Shown: positions 1 to 7,811, counted from the stretch's first letter. The stretch is 32,167 nt of DNA from Candidatus Obscuribacterales bacterium (GCA_021732565.1 JAKFUT010000181.1:1-32167), one strand, 5' to 3'. Notes: generated from the sequence alone by a model not told the origin. A program made the numbers and translations.

Positions 1-789
1 CGCAGCTTTCTTGTCGTCTTTCTTCTTCTGTTCGTCCTTCTTTTTCTGCTCTTCTTTCTTTCGCTGCTCCTCTTTCCTTTGTTCTTCTTTCTTTCTTTGT
101 TCTTCCTTTTTCTGTTCTTCTTTCTTCTTGTCCGCCTTCTTATCTTCCTTGGGTTCGATCGGCTTTTCTGCTTTAACCGGCGGTTTGGGTGGTGTCACTG
201 GCTGTGGTACCGGCGTCTGCACCGCAACTGGTGGCGCAGCGGGAGCTGTTGAAACGGGCGCCGCTTTCGCTAGACCGTGTGCGAACATATCCATGTAGAA
301 ATATTCCTGCATGGCCTTGCCCGGGTTGAGGTTCTGGGCGTATGCTTCAGCCAGAATACTTCGTCCCTCGAGATTGTCACGCTGGCGAGCAAGTACATAC
401 CTCGCTTGTTTCGCTGCTTCGTCGTACTCAGCGCGTCTGTTGGCCAGCTCGCCCAGTTTTAGTCGAGCTACCATGGAGTTGGGGTTCAGCCTGATTGCCT
501 CTTTCAAAAAGTTTTCGGCCGGCTCGAATTTACTGGATTCGGTAGCGACCACACCCATTTCGAAATAAATTTCGCTCACGAATGGCGAATTGGCGCCAAA
601 TTCCTGTTTCGCTTTACCCGCCGCCTGATTCAGGTATGAAAGGGCTCCGTCGGGATCTTTGTTCATTGCCCGTTCTAACGCTTGCCCCCGCAACTGGCGG
701 ATTAAATCTGCCGTGGTGGGCGCCGCTGCAAATGCCGGGTGAGCCAGCACTATAAATGAAGACAGAATGAGTCCGATGTGTTTACGCAT
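1..789 (-). CDS. Secreted TPR protein with Lys/Glu/Gln-rich tail (3' end outside window)
   Basis: The frame is open for 263 codons from the ATG at 789 to the window edge, so the C-terminus is missing. The N-terminus reads MRKHIGLILSSFIVLAHPAFA followed by AAP, a clear Sec signal peptide with likely cleavage after AFA. Residues ~25-170 are helical and TPR-like: one segment pairs FVSEIYFEMG with FEPAENFLKEAIRLNPNS, and a second follows around AEYDEAAKQARYVL. From ~residue 178 the chain becomes Pro/Ala/Val-rich and then a run of KKEEQ/RKEEQ/KKDEQ units, which would be a long charged helix or coil. TPRs usually hold other proteins and no catalytic motif is visible. The role is unknown, probably in the periplasm or cell envelope. 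It is divergent from pxpA, with ~220 bp between the starts. Confidence 0.8.
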   Translation of the reverse strand, partial: MRKHIGLILSSFIVLAHPAFAAAPTTADLIRQLRGQALERAMNKDPDGALSYLNQAAGKAKQEFGANSPFVSEIYFEMGVVATESSKFEPAENFLKEAIRLNPNSMVARLKLGELANRRAEYDEAAKQARYVLARQRDNLEGRSILAEAYAQNLNPGKAMQEYFYMDMFAHGLAKAAPVSTAPAAPPVAVQTPVPQPVTPPKPPVKAEKPIEPKEDKKADKKKEEQKKEEQRKKEEQRKEEQRKKEEQKKKDEQKKKDDKKAA

Positions 790-1013
790 GCTTTGCAACC
801 TCAACACCTATTGTAATTGTCCTCAGGAAAATGTGAAGCGGAAAAATACTGACTCGCAGAACCCCGAATAATAAGGCACGAACCTGCTAAAATTGCCATT
901 CGACCCGATTTTGGAACGCTAACATGCGCCGACAAAGACACCGGACCAGAGGAAACAACAAGGACCAGCCGCCTGCACCGGCTGTGAGCGCCCCCCCGTC
1001 TGCGAGGGTGTTC

Positions 1014-1817
1014 ATGCAAGGGGTAGACCTCAACACTAACATAGGAGAGGGGTTTGGTCCTTATCGCATTGAAGGAGAGGCTGATATTTTGCCTTTCGTA
1101 ACGTCTGCTAACATTGCCTGTGGTGCGCATTCCGGCGATCCAGTGCTAATGGAAGAGGCTCTTGAAGAAACGCGATATTACGGGCTGACTCTGGGAGCCC
1201 ATATTGGCTACCCCGATCTTGCCGGGTTTGGTCGACGAGAGATCCACCTTTCCCCCACCGAATTGCGCGCTTCAGTGCTCTATCAGCTTGGAGCTCTGTC
1301 AGGCCTTGCTCGTACGTTGGGCTTCGATATTTCACAAGTAAGACCTCATGGTTTTCTGTACCGCCAAATTGCTTCCGACCTGCGTATCGCTCTCATTGTG
1401 GGGCGTGCTGTGGCAGAGTTCGACAAGTGGTTGGTATTGATTGGACCAGCCGGTCCCAATCTACTACAGGCAGGAGAACGCACGGGCCTTCGTGTTGCCG
1501 GGGAGGCCTGGATCGATAGGACCTATGATACAAACGGTCATTTATTGCCGCATACCCATAGTCGTTCGGCGATAAAGAACCCGCAGGACATCTTGCGCCA
1601 AGCTGAAAGCTTGCTGACAAACTCCACTGTCATCTCCTCAGAAGGGTCGCCTGTAAGAATCGACTTCCAGACTTTGCATGTGCACGCGAAAATGCCCCAA
1701 GCAAAGCTGGTTTGTGAGCAATTGCGTAATATTGTTCCTTTTGCATGTTCGCTAACATCAGAGCCGTACACGATTGACCGTGAAAGAGAAGAAGCCCATC
1801 TTGCGTATCACGATTGA
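1014..1817 (+). CDS. pxpA: 5-oxoprolinase subunit A (PxpA / LamB-YcsF family)
   Basis: PxpA works with PxpB and PxpC in the ATP-dependent opening of 5-oxoproline (pyroglutamate) to glutamate in the cytosol. Family landmarks are present in order: VDLNTNIGEGFG at the N-terminus, TSANIACGAHSGDP, LGAHIGYPDLAGFGRR, a PHGFLYRQ block matching the family KPHGALY, and EAWIDRTYDTNGHLLPH. At 267 aa it is slightly longer than usual (~250). The frame is open back to an ATG at 924, but those 30 residues are Arg/Pro-rich and unlike the family. The ATG at 1014 sits just before the conserved block and has GAGGGTG a few bases upstream, so I chose it. No pxpB or pxpC is adjacent, which is unusual because the three genes normally form an operon. 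Confidence 0.9.
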   Translation: MQGVDLNTNIGEGFGPYRIEGEADILPFVTSANIACGAHSGDPVLMEEALEETRYYGLTLGAHIGYPDLAGFGRREIHLSPTELRASVLYQLGALSGLARTLGFDISQVRPHGFLYRQIASDLRIALIVGRAVAEFDKWLVLIGPAGPNLLQAGERTGLRVAGEAWIDRTYDTNGHLLPHTHSRSAIKNPQDILRQAESLLTNSTVISSEGSPVRIDFQTLHVHAKMPQAKLVCEQLRNIVPFACSLTSEPYTIDREREEAHLAYHD

Positions 1818-1844
1818 TTGATAGGGGAATTCTTTAATAACTGG

Positions 1845-1872
1845 CGGTCAACCGATGTATATCGGTTGACCG
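1845..1872. terminator. 12-bp hairpin downstream of pxpA, possible terminator
   Basis: CGGTCAACCGAT and ATCGGTTGACCG form a perfect 12-bp stem around the loop GTAT, 27 bp after the pxpA stop. No T-run follows on either strand, so it is not a textbook intrinsic terminator. It could equally be a spaced member of the ACCGAT/ATCGGT palindrome family clustered just downstream. Confidence 0.35.
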
Positions 1873-1894
1873 TCTGGCAATTAGCTAACTAGCG

Positions 1895-2100
1895 GTACCG
1901 ATATCGGTACACGAGTTGTGACGGACTGAGCGATATCGGTATTTGAGGCTGTCAACAATCGGTACAAGTTAGTTCTTGGCATTCACCTGGACCCGCGGTT
2001 GTGTCAATCGACGCCCATCCCTTCCGCGCCGTCGTTTCCGGTCAGGACCTTCAACCGATATCGGTTGAGCGAATCTCCGCAATCGGGTACCGATATCGGT
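1895..2100. repeat. Cluster of ACCGATATCGGT palindromes
   Basis: Four copies of the core CGATATCG lie in ~200 bp. They are a 16-bp palindrome at 1895-1910 (GTACCGATATCGGTAC), a one-sided copy at 1929-1940 (GCGATATCGGT), an 18-bp palindrome at 2051-2068 (TCAACCGATATCGGTTGA) and a 12-bp copy at 2089-2100. Isolated ATCGG half-sites (near 1957 and 2082) lie between them. The cluster fills the gap between the convergent 3' ends of pxpA and the metallopeptidase gene. Further copies are at 23848-23859 and 30521-30542. The function is unknown. Candidates are operator sites for a dimeric regulator, a genome-wide short palindromic repeat comparable to cyanobacterial HIP1, or a methylation target. Confidence 0.8.
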
Positions 2101-2116
2101 TCACCTGATCGTCAAG

Positions 2117-2686
2117 TTAGGGTAATCGCTTGGACTGCGGCACGATTTCGTCGTACCAGCTGCCGTAATACTCCGGATAATCTTCACCGGTAGTGGATGT
2201 TATCGTTTTCTCCAGCGCTTTGCGAATGGCTCGTCGACCACCTCGTTTATAGCGATTCAACCATTCCAACTCTTTGGGATCGACTTTCACTCCAGCTGTC
2301 AGGAGTTCTTTCACGATTCTAATTTCGTGAACAATCGCTTCGGTTTCCTCCTCAAGACAACGCTGAACGAACTCTTTGCGTCCCGTTTCGCCAACAACGG
2401 GATCAATTGTCGGCCTGACCAATGCATGTACGAATTCATGTGCGATGCTGATTAACTTGTAGTTTCTCGGGCACCAGCGACCTATGTATATCGTCCGCTT
2501 GCGGCGGTCGTAGTAGGCCCTGCAGGGCCCGTCAACCTGGCGTATCTTCACGCCTTCCGACTTAATTTTGTTTATGTCGTCAATCAACGTAGGAGACTTT
2601 AAAGCCACTTCAACAAGTCGCTTGCCGAATTGACGTTTTAAATTGCGGAGAGTTTGAGCGGGTAACAATACGGCAGCCCTTTTCAT
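2117..2686 (-). CDS. Putative HExxH metallopeptidase domain protein
   Basis: This 189-aa protein contains ISIAHEFVHALVRP, an HExxH zinc-binding helix (H83, E84, H87 from the chosen start), followed ~25-30 residues later by an acidic EEETEAIVHE helix that could supply the third ligand, as in gluzincins. No signal peptide or membrane segment is seen, so it should be cytosolic or exported by another route. The N-terminus is basic (MKRAAVLLPAQTLRNLKRQFG) and a short beta-rich stretch (YYDRRKRTIYIGRW) precedes the active-site helix, as in small metallopeptidase-like toxin or DUF domains. The frame is open to a TTG at 2737, but the ATG at 2686 begins a more natural N-terminus. I do not recognise the exact family and substrates are unknown. 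Confidence 0.7.
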   Translation of the reverse strand: MKRAAVLLPAQTLRNLKRQFGKRLVEVALKSPTLIDDINKIKSEGVKIRQVDGPCRAYYDRRKRTIYIGRWCPRNYKLISIAHEFVHALVRPTIDPVVGETGRKEFVQRCLEEETEAIVHEIRIVKELLTAGVKVDPKELEWLNRYKRGGRRAIRKALEKTITSTTGEDYPEYYGSWYDEIVPQSKRLP

Positions 2687-2926
2687 TAATCCAGGTGAAC
2701 GCAGATTAATTTTAGCGCACCGTCTTGGCAAGTTCAAATGGTGAAAGCGTCTGGAAATGCAGTGTTTTCCCGATCGCCTAGGTCACTGCTGTAGTCTCAA
2801 CTTGATTAAAGATAGTTTATCTCTTCATGATTGGGTGGTCTTTTGACGGCGATTGGCTCGGCGGGCTGTGGAAGGAGTCATTACATGATGTGAGCCAAAG
2901 TGAAATCCTGTATCATAAGGTTTTCC

Positions 2927-3010
2927 ATGGTTTCAGGAATGGAATCAAGGTGGTACAGCAAGGGAATCATGTATGCTGGTATATGGTGGAACCCCCCGGG
3001 TAGGGGCTGA
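2927..3010 (+). CDS. Possible 27-aa leader or small protein abutting the LuxR gene
   Basis: The frame runs from the ATG at 2927 to the TGA at 3008-3010, and the next base begins the ATG of the LuxR-type gene (TGAATG). An AAGG lies six bases before the start. The peptide (27 aa) is aromatic and glycine-rich near its end (IWWNPPGRG). An internal ATG at 2969 preceded by AAGGGAATC would give a 13-aa version. The exact abutment suggests translational coupling or a leader peptide, but an ORF this short could be chance. Confidence 0.3.
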   Translation: MVSGMESRWYSKGIMYAGIWWNPPGRG

Positions 3011-4351
3011 ATGTATCAACAATCCAAAGCTGTGTCGAGCTTCCGGAACCTGCAGCGACTAGCGCGGGTCCTGTCAACCCCAACCAACGGATTGTCTTCC
3101 AGCGGATTGCAAGCTATGGTGGAGTCTTTGGGGCAATTGGCCGGTTGCGACCGTTGTCAGGTCGCAAGAATTGATGAAGGCCGGAGCGCCCTTACTATTT
3201 CAGCTGAATACCAGGTCGACTCCCTTCCGTCTTTGCTCGGGCGAAGATTTCCTTTTGATGAGCGACTGGTACCTGAGAATTTATCGACAAGCTTTACCGG
3301 AAGCTGTGGAGGATTTGTATTTTCTGAGGGAGCCGAGCCCGGGGGGTTCAGGGATTTCCTCACGGCTGCAGGCCGGCGTCATGTATTGTTTCCCCTATAC
3401 GCCAATGACAGGCTCAGTGGATTTCTCTCTCTTCACTCAAGCTCTGAGAGCTTTCCTTCTGATGTCATTGAGTTGGGGGAAGCGATCAGTACCGAAATGT
3501 CAACCAGCGGCGCCGATTGGTATCCCCTGCGGTCCTCGGAGGACAGTATAGAGGCTCTATCAAGGCAGCTCGCGGTAGAACGGTCGGCACGATATGTGAT
3601 GAGCAAGCTGCATGCCAGCCTTGACAAAAATAACATTCTTCAGGCCGCTGTAGACTCAGTGGGACACTTGCTTAAGGCCAGCGCATGTATGATCGTTCGC
3701 ACTGATGCTACGAATGCACCGGTGGTTACCCACGAATATGTAAGGCCTGATATATCTCCACTCGGGCTTGGCGATACCTCGCACATCCCATCGAGACTGA
3801 TCAGTCGGTTTCAGCAGCGCACAGCTACCGTACTAGATTGCGAAGAGCAAGATGAAGGTGGCTATTCCTGGCTCGGTACTCCGCTTGTGGTAAACAACTC
3901 TAATTTTGGAGTCGTTCTGGTTCGTAGCGATGCCTGGCGAGTTTGGCAGCCACCGGAAGTCCAGCTGCTGGAGTGTATCGCGCAATCCCTGTGTGCCTCT
4001 ATTGTCAACGCTCAGTCTTACCAGGAACTGCGAGAACAACTCTTTAATTTCAAGATAATCAGTAATTTGACACAGCAACTCACATCCGCCCTCGATCAGC
4101 TTCAGCGGCCACTTCCACGAACAGCGGATGTTCCCGCCCCTGATGTGCCACCGATCTCGGTTCCATTGTCTCCGCGTGAAATGGAAGTACTTAAGTTGAT
4201 AGCCGGTGGACTGGCCAATAGAGAAATTGCGCAGAGATTGTTTCTTACAGAATCAACGGTGGAACTTCATGCATCCCGTATCAGAAAGAAGTTGAAACTG
4301 AAAAGTAGAACAGCCCTGGTAAAATTCGCCTGCGACAACAACCTGGTTTAG
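3011..4351 (+). CDS. GAF-domain LuxR-family transcriptional regulator
   Basis: This 446-aa protein ends in a LuxR/FixJ-type HTH (~residues 384-440, [24 protein letters not shown], with the recognition helix near [17 protein letters not shown]). Before it are two GAF-like sensor regions, ~20-165 and ~195-340. The first contains [10 protein letters not shown] and the [20 protein letters not shown] strand-turn typical of GAF; the second contains SACMIVRTD and GVVLVRSD. No membrane segment or receiver domain is visible, so it is likely a cytosolic, ligand- or redox-responsive regulator. TAGGGGCTGA directly precedes the ATG and supplies a ribosome binding site. Its stop lies five bases from the stop of the convergent TetR gene. 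The ligand and target genes are unknown. Confidence 0.85.
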   Translation: MYQQSKAVSSFRNLQRLARVLSTPTNGLSSSGLQAMVESLGQLAGCDRCQVARIDEGRSALTISAEYQVDSLPSLLGRRFPFDERLVPENLSTSFTGSCGGFVFSEGAEPGGFRDFLTAAGRRHVLFPLYANDRLSGFLSLHSSSESFPSDVIELGEAISTEMSTSGADWYPLRSSEDSIEALSRQLAVERSARYVMSKLHASLDKNNILQAAVDSVGHLLKASACMIVRTDATNAPVVTHEYVRPDISPLGLGDTSHIPSRLISRFQQRTATVLDCEEQDEGGYSWLGTPLVVNNSNFGVVLVRSDAWRVWQPPEVQLLECIAQSLCASIVNAQSYQELREQLFNFKIISNLTQQLTSALDQLQRPLPRTADVPAPDVPPISVPLSPREMEVLKLIAGGLANREIAQRLFLTESTVELHASRIRKKLKLKSRTALVKFACDNNLV

Positions 4352-4356
4352 AATCA

Positions 4357-5013
4357 CTAATCGGGTTTTCGCTGGTAAGAGATGAGTACGGTTTCTACAA
4401 GTCCTGAAATATAACGTTCTCGAGACATCGGTACAAGCCTTTTGCCTTGAAGGATGTCTTGTACCAGGGCAAAGCTAGCCAGTGAGCCTCGAAAAATCCG
4501 GGCTATTACTTCGGGGTCTTGCAGGCGCAATTCGGGGTGCTTTTCGAAATAAGCGACGAGAACTGCCAGACCCGGTTCCACTGCTCGTTTCACATAAAGC
4601 TGGGCCAGTTCAGGAAATCGCCCCGATTCGGCCACCACGACACGAAAGAATGACTTGTATTCCCAACGATCCATTTGTTCAAAGAAGAGCTGGGAGACTC
4701 TAATCAAGAAAGCTTCAGGCTCCAGCTCAAACAACTTGGTGTGATCTTGCTGTTCGGGGAAAAGACTGCCTGAAAGATATTCGACCAGTTCGTGAAAGAG
4801 GTGTTCCTTGTCTTCGAAGTGACTGTATATGGTTTGTTTCGAGACACCGGCCTCTTCGGCAACACGATCCATGCTCGTTCCCTTGTAGCCGTACTCAAGA
4901 AAAACTGCCAGCGCTCCCTGCATGATCTGATGACGCTTGGCGCTCCCGGGAGCGGGCTCTTCTTGAGCGGTCTGATCTCCACTGCGTTTAACTATTCGTG
5001 GTTTGCGCGGCAT
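4357..5013 (-). CDS. TetR/AcrR-family transcriptional regulator
   Basis: This 218-aa protein has an N-terminal HTH at ~28-72 (IMQGALAVFLEYGYKGTSMD, then VAEEAGVSKQTIYSHFEDKE), the diagnostic TetR signature. The C-terminal ~140 residues are helical and would form the ligand and dimer domain (the AefR-like C-terminal pattern with FFRVVVAESGRFPELAQLY). The ATG at 5013 is preceded by GGGAGAGGATC, a good ribosome binding site. TetR proteins usually repress their own gene or a neighbour, often efflux or lipid genes. Here no such neighbour is adjacent: the next gene upstream is the thioredoxin-like protein, in the same orientation and 193 bp away. An inverted repeat in that gap (5057-5080) is a possible operator. 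Confidence 0.9.
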   Translation of the reverse strand: MPRKPRIVKRSGDQTAQEEPAPGSAKRHQIMQGALAVFLEYGYKGTSMDRVAEEAGVSKQTIYSHFEDKEHLFHELVEYLSGSLFPEQQDHTKLFELEPEAFLIRVSQLFFEQMDRWEYKSFFRVVVAESGRFPELAQLYVKRAVEPGLAVLVAYFEKHPELRLQDPEVIARIFRGSLASFALVQDILQGKRLVPMSRERYISGLVETVLISYQRKPD

Positions 5014-5056
5014 GATCCTCTCCCGAGCTCAGTCGCCCTGTTAAAGCAAACTAACC

Positions 5057-5080
5057 AGACCAATTCTACGTGGATGGTCT
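5057..5080. promoter_or_regulatory. Inverted repeat upstream of tetR gene, possible operator
   Basis: AGACCA (5057-5062) and TGGTCT (5075-5080) form a 6+6 inverted repeat with 12-bp spacing, ~45 bp upstream of the TetR start. The size and position are compatible with autoregulation by a TetR dimer. Six-base arms can arise by chance. Confidence 0.25.
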
Positions 5081-5206
5081 ATAGCAATCAACAGCCTCTT
5101 ATTCGCATATCAGACGGCGACATGTTGTTGACAAAGCAGACTGATGCGTCTAATTCTTTGCAAATTGAACGAAGTTGTCCCTGATGCTCGAAGCGTCTGG
5201 TTGGCA

Positions 5207-6166
5207 CTAGTCGTCCTGCTGTTCTTTAGAACGCCGCAGCGGTCCATCGCCTTGCCTCATGGTACGCATCCCTCCATGGCTCATCACTTTGCCGTCTTCA
5301 TCAAGATTGCTCTCGTTCTTATCGTAAAAATGAGATCCATAATTGGAGTAGGCAGCGACATCGAAACTGTTATATTGCGCAAAGGGGCGGCGGGCCATAC
5401 GCTCGTGCAAAAGGCAATCAGTGGTTTTCACTCGCTCCTCGGGAGCAGCGTCGCGGTCTGCTCGTTCATTTACCGAGTCTCCTCTTTTCTCAACCTCAAC
5501 GGCAACATCAAAGTGTTGCATCCTGCTGCGGTCGGTCATTTCTGGAGAGTGTAGCCGAATATGATCTTTCTGCGATTTTGCAAATAAATCATTCTTCTGT
5601 GACCTGCTCAATGTATGGTCGTTCCAGATCCGATTGAGACGTTCGGCAAATTCCAGTTCAAATGCCAGATCGGTGGAATTCCAATAGCCGGGAAGGCAGT
5701 GCAAAACTGTTCCGTCCGGTGCCAGGACAAAGAGCTGTATGTTGTGAGGTCCTGCACCATTGGTGGTGTCTACGGCTGTCTCATTCGGCTTGTGCCGTCC
5801 GGAGTCTCCAGCATAACCTTCTTTTACTATGTCTTTATAGCCGCACACAAAGCGATTGCGGAGCAATGAAAGCACTGGTTCACGAGAGAGCGACACGGCT
5901 CTAAGGCTATTGCCGGCGCTTCAGGTTGCTCCATCTATGGTGCCGAGCATGTGCATCCAGAAAATTAAGCGACCGCTTTTCAGGGCCGCTTCCCGGGCTT
6001 CATCCAGATTCGTGTACCAGGGCATTGCGCGCTTCAGGCAGTGAACATTGGTGGTAGATTGCGATGCCGCTACAATCGTGTTCTCAGCGAAGCACGGCGA
6101 TGACGTAATCAGGGATGATATCAAAATGATCCATGTAAAAACAAACTGCGGCCTTGTTAGCATCAT
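5207..6166 (-). CDS. Secreted thioredoxin-fold protein with in-frame UGA (candidate selenoprotein)
   Basis: Two ORFs in the same frame are separated only by a TGA at 5923-5921. Read through, they give 319 codons of one coherent protein. The start is the ATG at 6166 (GGGAG nine to ten bases upstream), giving a signal peptide (MMLTRPQFVFTWIILISSLI, then SSPCFAEN). Next come a thioredoxin-like beta-alpha unit (WYTNLDEAREAALKSG, LIFWMHMLG), the UGA at codon 82 in DGAT-UGA-SAGNSLR, a second strand (FVCGYKDIV, C108), and the typical GPHNIQLFVLAPDGTVLHC block (P140 at the cis-Pro position). The UGA lies where thioredoxin-like proteins carry the catalytic cysteine, at the start of helix 1. The last ~120 residues are hydrophilic and unrecognised. 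If UGA encodes selenocysteine this is a periplasmic redox protein. The alternative is a nonsense-mutated pseudogene. Confidence 0.65.
5887..5902 (-). promoter_or_regulatory. Bacterial SECIS-like hairpin after the in-frame UGA
   Basis: On the mRNA, AGAGC-CGUGUC-GCUCU forms a 5-bp stem with a 6-nt loop. The stem starts 18 nt after the UGA (5923-5921) and the loop begins 23 nt after it. Known bacterial SECIS elements sit within the coding region shortly after UGA and carry a G in the first two loop positions; here the second loop base is G. The stem is short and the match is suggestive only. Confidence 0.4.
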
Positions 6167-6318
6167 TTGTAAGCGCTCCCTGCGGCTCCTCCGTTGCCTA
6201 GTGCGCGCCAGCCACTCGTTTGTCGCTAGAGCCCGCTCAATCGCTTCAATTTCAAACCAGGCAACCACTCATCCTACGCTACACCTTGCGGAGGGCTGTA
6301 GTCAAGCAGGTGAAACGT

Positions 6319-7128
6319 CTAGTTCAGAAACATTCCGTCGGGCTTTACGATAAGACATGCGGGCATTTTCTTTTTCAGCCGTTGCACAGACACTTCCGCC
6401 AGGTCAGTTTTCTCGAGGTTCAGCACCTGCAATCTTCGGCAACGCACCAAGTGCTTGAGTCCGTCGTCAGATATTCGTGTGCCTGCCAGGGAAAGAACTT
6501 TCAAATTAGGCATGTCTTGCAACCATATCAAGCCCATATCATTAACCTGGCTGTAGCCCATGTTGAGAACAGTGAGATGGCTGGACCGCAAACACTTGAG
6601 TGTCTCGTTAGTAACGGCGGTGTGCTCAAGACGTAAGTGATCAATGCCCCGCATCAAGCTGATAGATTCGATTCCTGCATCAGTAATCTTCGTGCTGGTA
6701 AGATTGAGTTCGCGCAAACTCGCCAGGCCGAACTGAGCGATGACTTGCAGGCCTGTGTCGGTGACTTCTGTATCGTCTAATTCCAACTTGCTAAGCTGAT
6801 GTAAGCCTTTCAAGTGTTGTAAACCGTCATCGGTGAGGTTTGTTCCGCTCAGTGCCAAGCCGGCCACGTCTGCTCGCCCCTTTTTGAGCACCTGACCAAG
6901 GGTATCATCAAAGGAAGCATTGGCAGTCACCTGGTACTCCAAACAGTGACCGTCTTTTCGAGTTAAGAGGATGGAAAGACTGGCAAAGGGGGCTTCATTC
7001 TGGCGAGAGTCACAGCTGTCCGGTTCCGGAACAGCAACCGTGTGATGGTCATCACAGAGGAATGTTGTATCGTGCAGCCAATTCAGGGTCGATGCGGGAT
7101 TACTCCATAAAAGAGTACTTTCGTCCAT
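6319..7128 (-). CDS. Leucine-rich-repeat protein
   Basis: From residue ~85 this 269-aa protein has about seven LRR units of ~24 residues, of the 'T-x-I-T-D-x-G-L' type: ALSGTNLTDDGLQHLKGL, LDDTEVTDTGLQVIAQF, LTSTKITDAGIESIS, AGTRISDDGLKHLVRC and others. Such repeats form a curved solenoid for protein binding. The N-terminal ~80 residues show no signal peptide or known domain. The frame is open to a TTG at 7242, and the upstream part contains a CSSC, but the ATG at 7128 has GGAGAT seven bases before it and is the better start. It lies 152 bp upstream of the candidate selenoprotein on the same strand. The partner is unknown. Confidence 0.75.
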   Translation of the reverse strand: MDESTLLWSNPASTLNWLHDTTFLCDDHHTVAVPEPDSCDSRQNEAPFASLSILLTRKDGHCLEYQVTANASFDDTLGQVLKKGRADVAGLALSGTNLTDDGLQHLKGLHQLSKLELDDTEVTDTGLQVIAQFGLASLRELNLTSTKITDAGIESISLMRGIDHLRLEHTAVTNETLKCLRSSHLTVLNMGYSQVNDMGLIWLQDMPNLKVLSLAGTRISDDGLKHLVRCRRLQVLNLEKTDLAEVSVQRLKKKMPACLIVKPDGMFLN

Positions 7129-7346
7129 TTGTCGATCTCCGGTTTCATGGGCCGCATGAGCAAAGCGGCAGGAGGAACAACGGCGCTGTGCCGCATAACC
7201 TTGTGCCTGGTAGGCAATAAGGTGTGCGATCTTTGGGAACAACGCGTTATCGGGCGGTGTAATCGAGAGTGTGCAAACCCCCGTTTAGCCCACAGTAAAG
7301 TCATTTTCTGTGTCATTTGTGTGGCAGGACACTAATCGGCGTGTGC

Positions 7347-7379
7347 ATGGAAGAGGGGCGCCAGGCGCCCCTCTTCCAT
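7347..7379. repeat. Perfect 16-bp inverted repeat (hairpin)
   Basis: ATGGAAGAGGGGCGCC (7347-7362) is exactly repeated in inverse at 7364-7379, with a single central base. The arms are GC-rich, so an RNA copy would be very stable. No T-run follows on either strand, so a standard intrinsic terminator is not indicated. It may be a repeat-family element, an attenuating structure or a protein site. Confidence 0.7.
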
Positions 7380-7418
7380 CACGTCCAGTTGCCTGTTCTC
7401 ATTTTTCTTGCGGTCGGC

Positions 7419-7601
7419 TTAGACTGATACTGCCAATTTTGCTTCCCTTACTCGGCTGCACGATTTGGGAGGCAAAGGTTTGTCGCAAAGCTCAAACTCA
7501 GTGCATTCAGCGCTCAGGCTCACGATCGCTTGAAGGCTGGTGCTCTGCCATGTGTCACTAACGATATTTGCCTTTTCGGCTGATTGTGCATAAGCGTTCA
7601 T
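7419..7601 (-). CDS. Doubtful small ORF, 60 aa
   Basis: The ATG at 7601 has AGGA seven bases upstream. The product (MNAYAQSAEKANIVSDTWQS, then an unremarkable Cys-containing tail) shows no recognised motif, signal peptide or membrane segment. It is the only ORF in this gap with a plausible ribosome binding site. It may be chance. Confidence 0.2.
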   Translation of the reverse strand: MNAYAQSAEKANIVSDTWQSTSLQAIVSLSAECTEFELCDKPLPPKSCSRVREAKLAVSV

Positions 7602-7811
7602 TCTGCGGTCCTCGGCGTCGTTCTTTCATTGTCTGAAGAGAACTATTCGATAGTTAGTATTTTTTGACTCAAAAATGCGGGAAACCGTCAAAGAATAGAT
7701 TAAGCCCATTTGATCCCTGGCAAGTGTCTGGAGTCTTGTTCTGTTAGCGGGGCGGATTAAGTGCGACACAGTCCGGGCATAAGAGCCTAGTCGCTAACAA
7801 TATCCGGGCTA

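Larger units (their letters stand above)
7129..7811. other. Gap between LRR and response-regulator genes
   Basis: This 683-bp stretch separates two divergent genes. It holds a strong 16-bp hairpin (7347-7379) and one doubtful small ORF on the minus strand (7419-7601). The last ~150 bp before the regulator are AT-rich and likely contain its promoter, but I cannot place -35/-10 boxes with confidence. Confidence 0.5.

Noticed and set aside
801-1130. Minus-strand ORF of 109 codons overlapping pxpA
   Set aside because: Antisense to a clearly recognised gene start, no recognisable product or ribosome binding site.
2882-2893. AAGGAG followed by ATG ATG TGA upstream of the LuxR gene
   Set aside because: A strong ribosome binding site but only a two-codon ORF; not a gene, perhaps chance.
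5144-5554. Plus-strand ORF of 136 codons opposite the thioredoxin-like gene
   Set aside because: The opposite strand encodes a coherent thioredoxin-like domain; this product is Arg/Ser/Val-rich with no motif.
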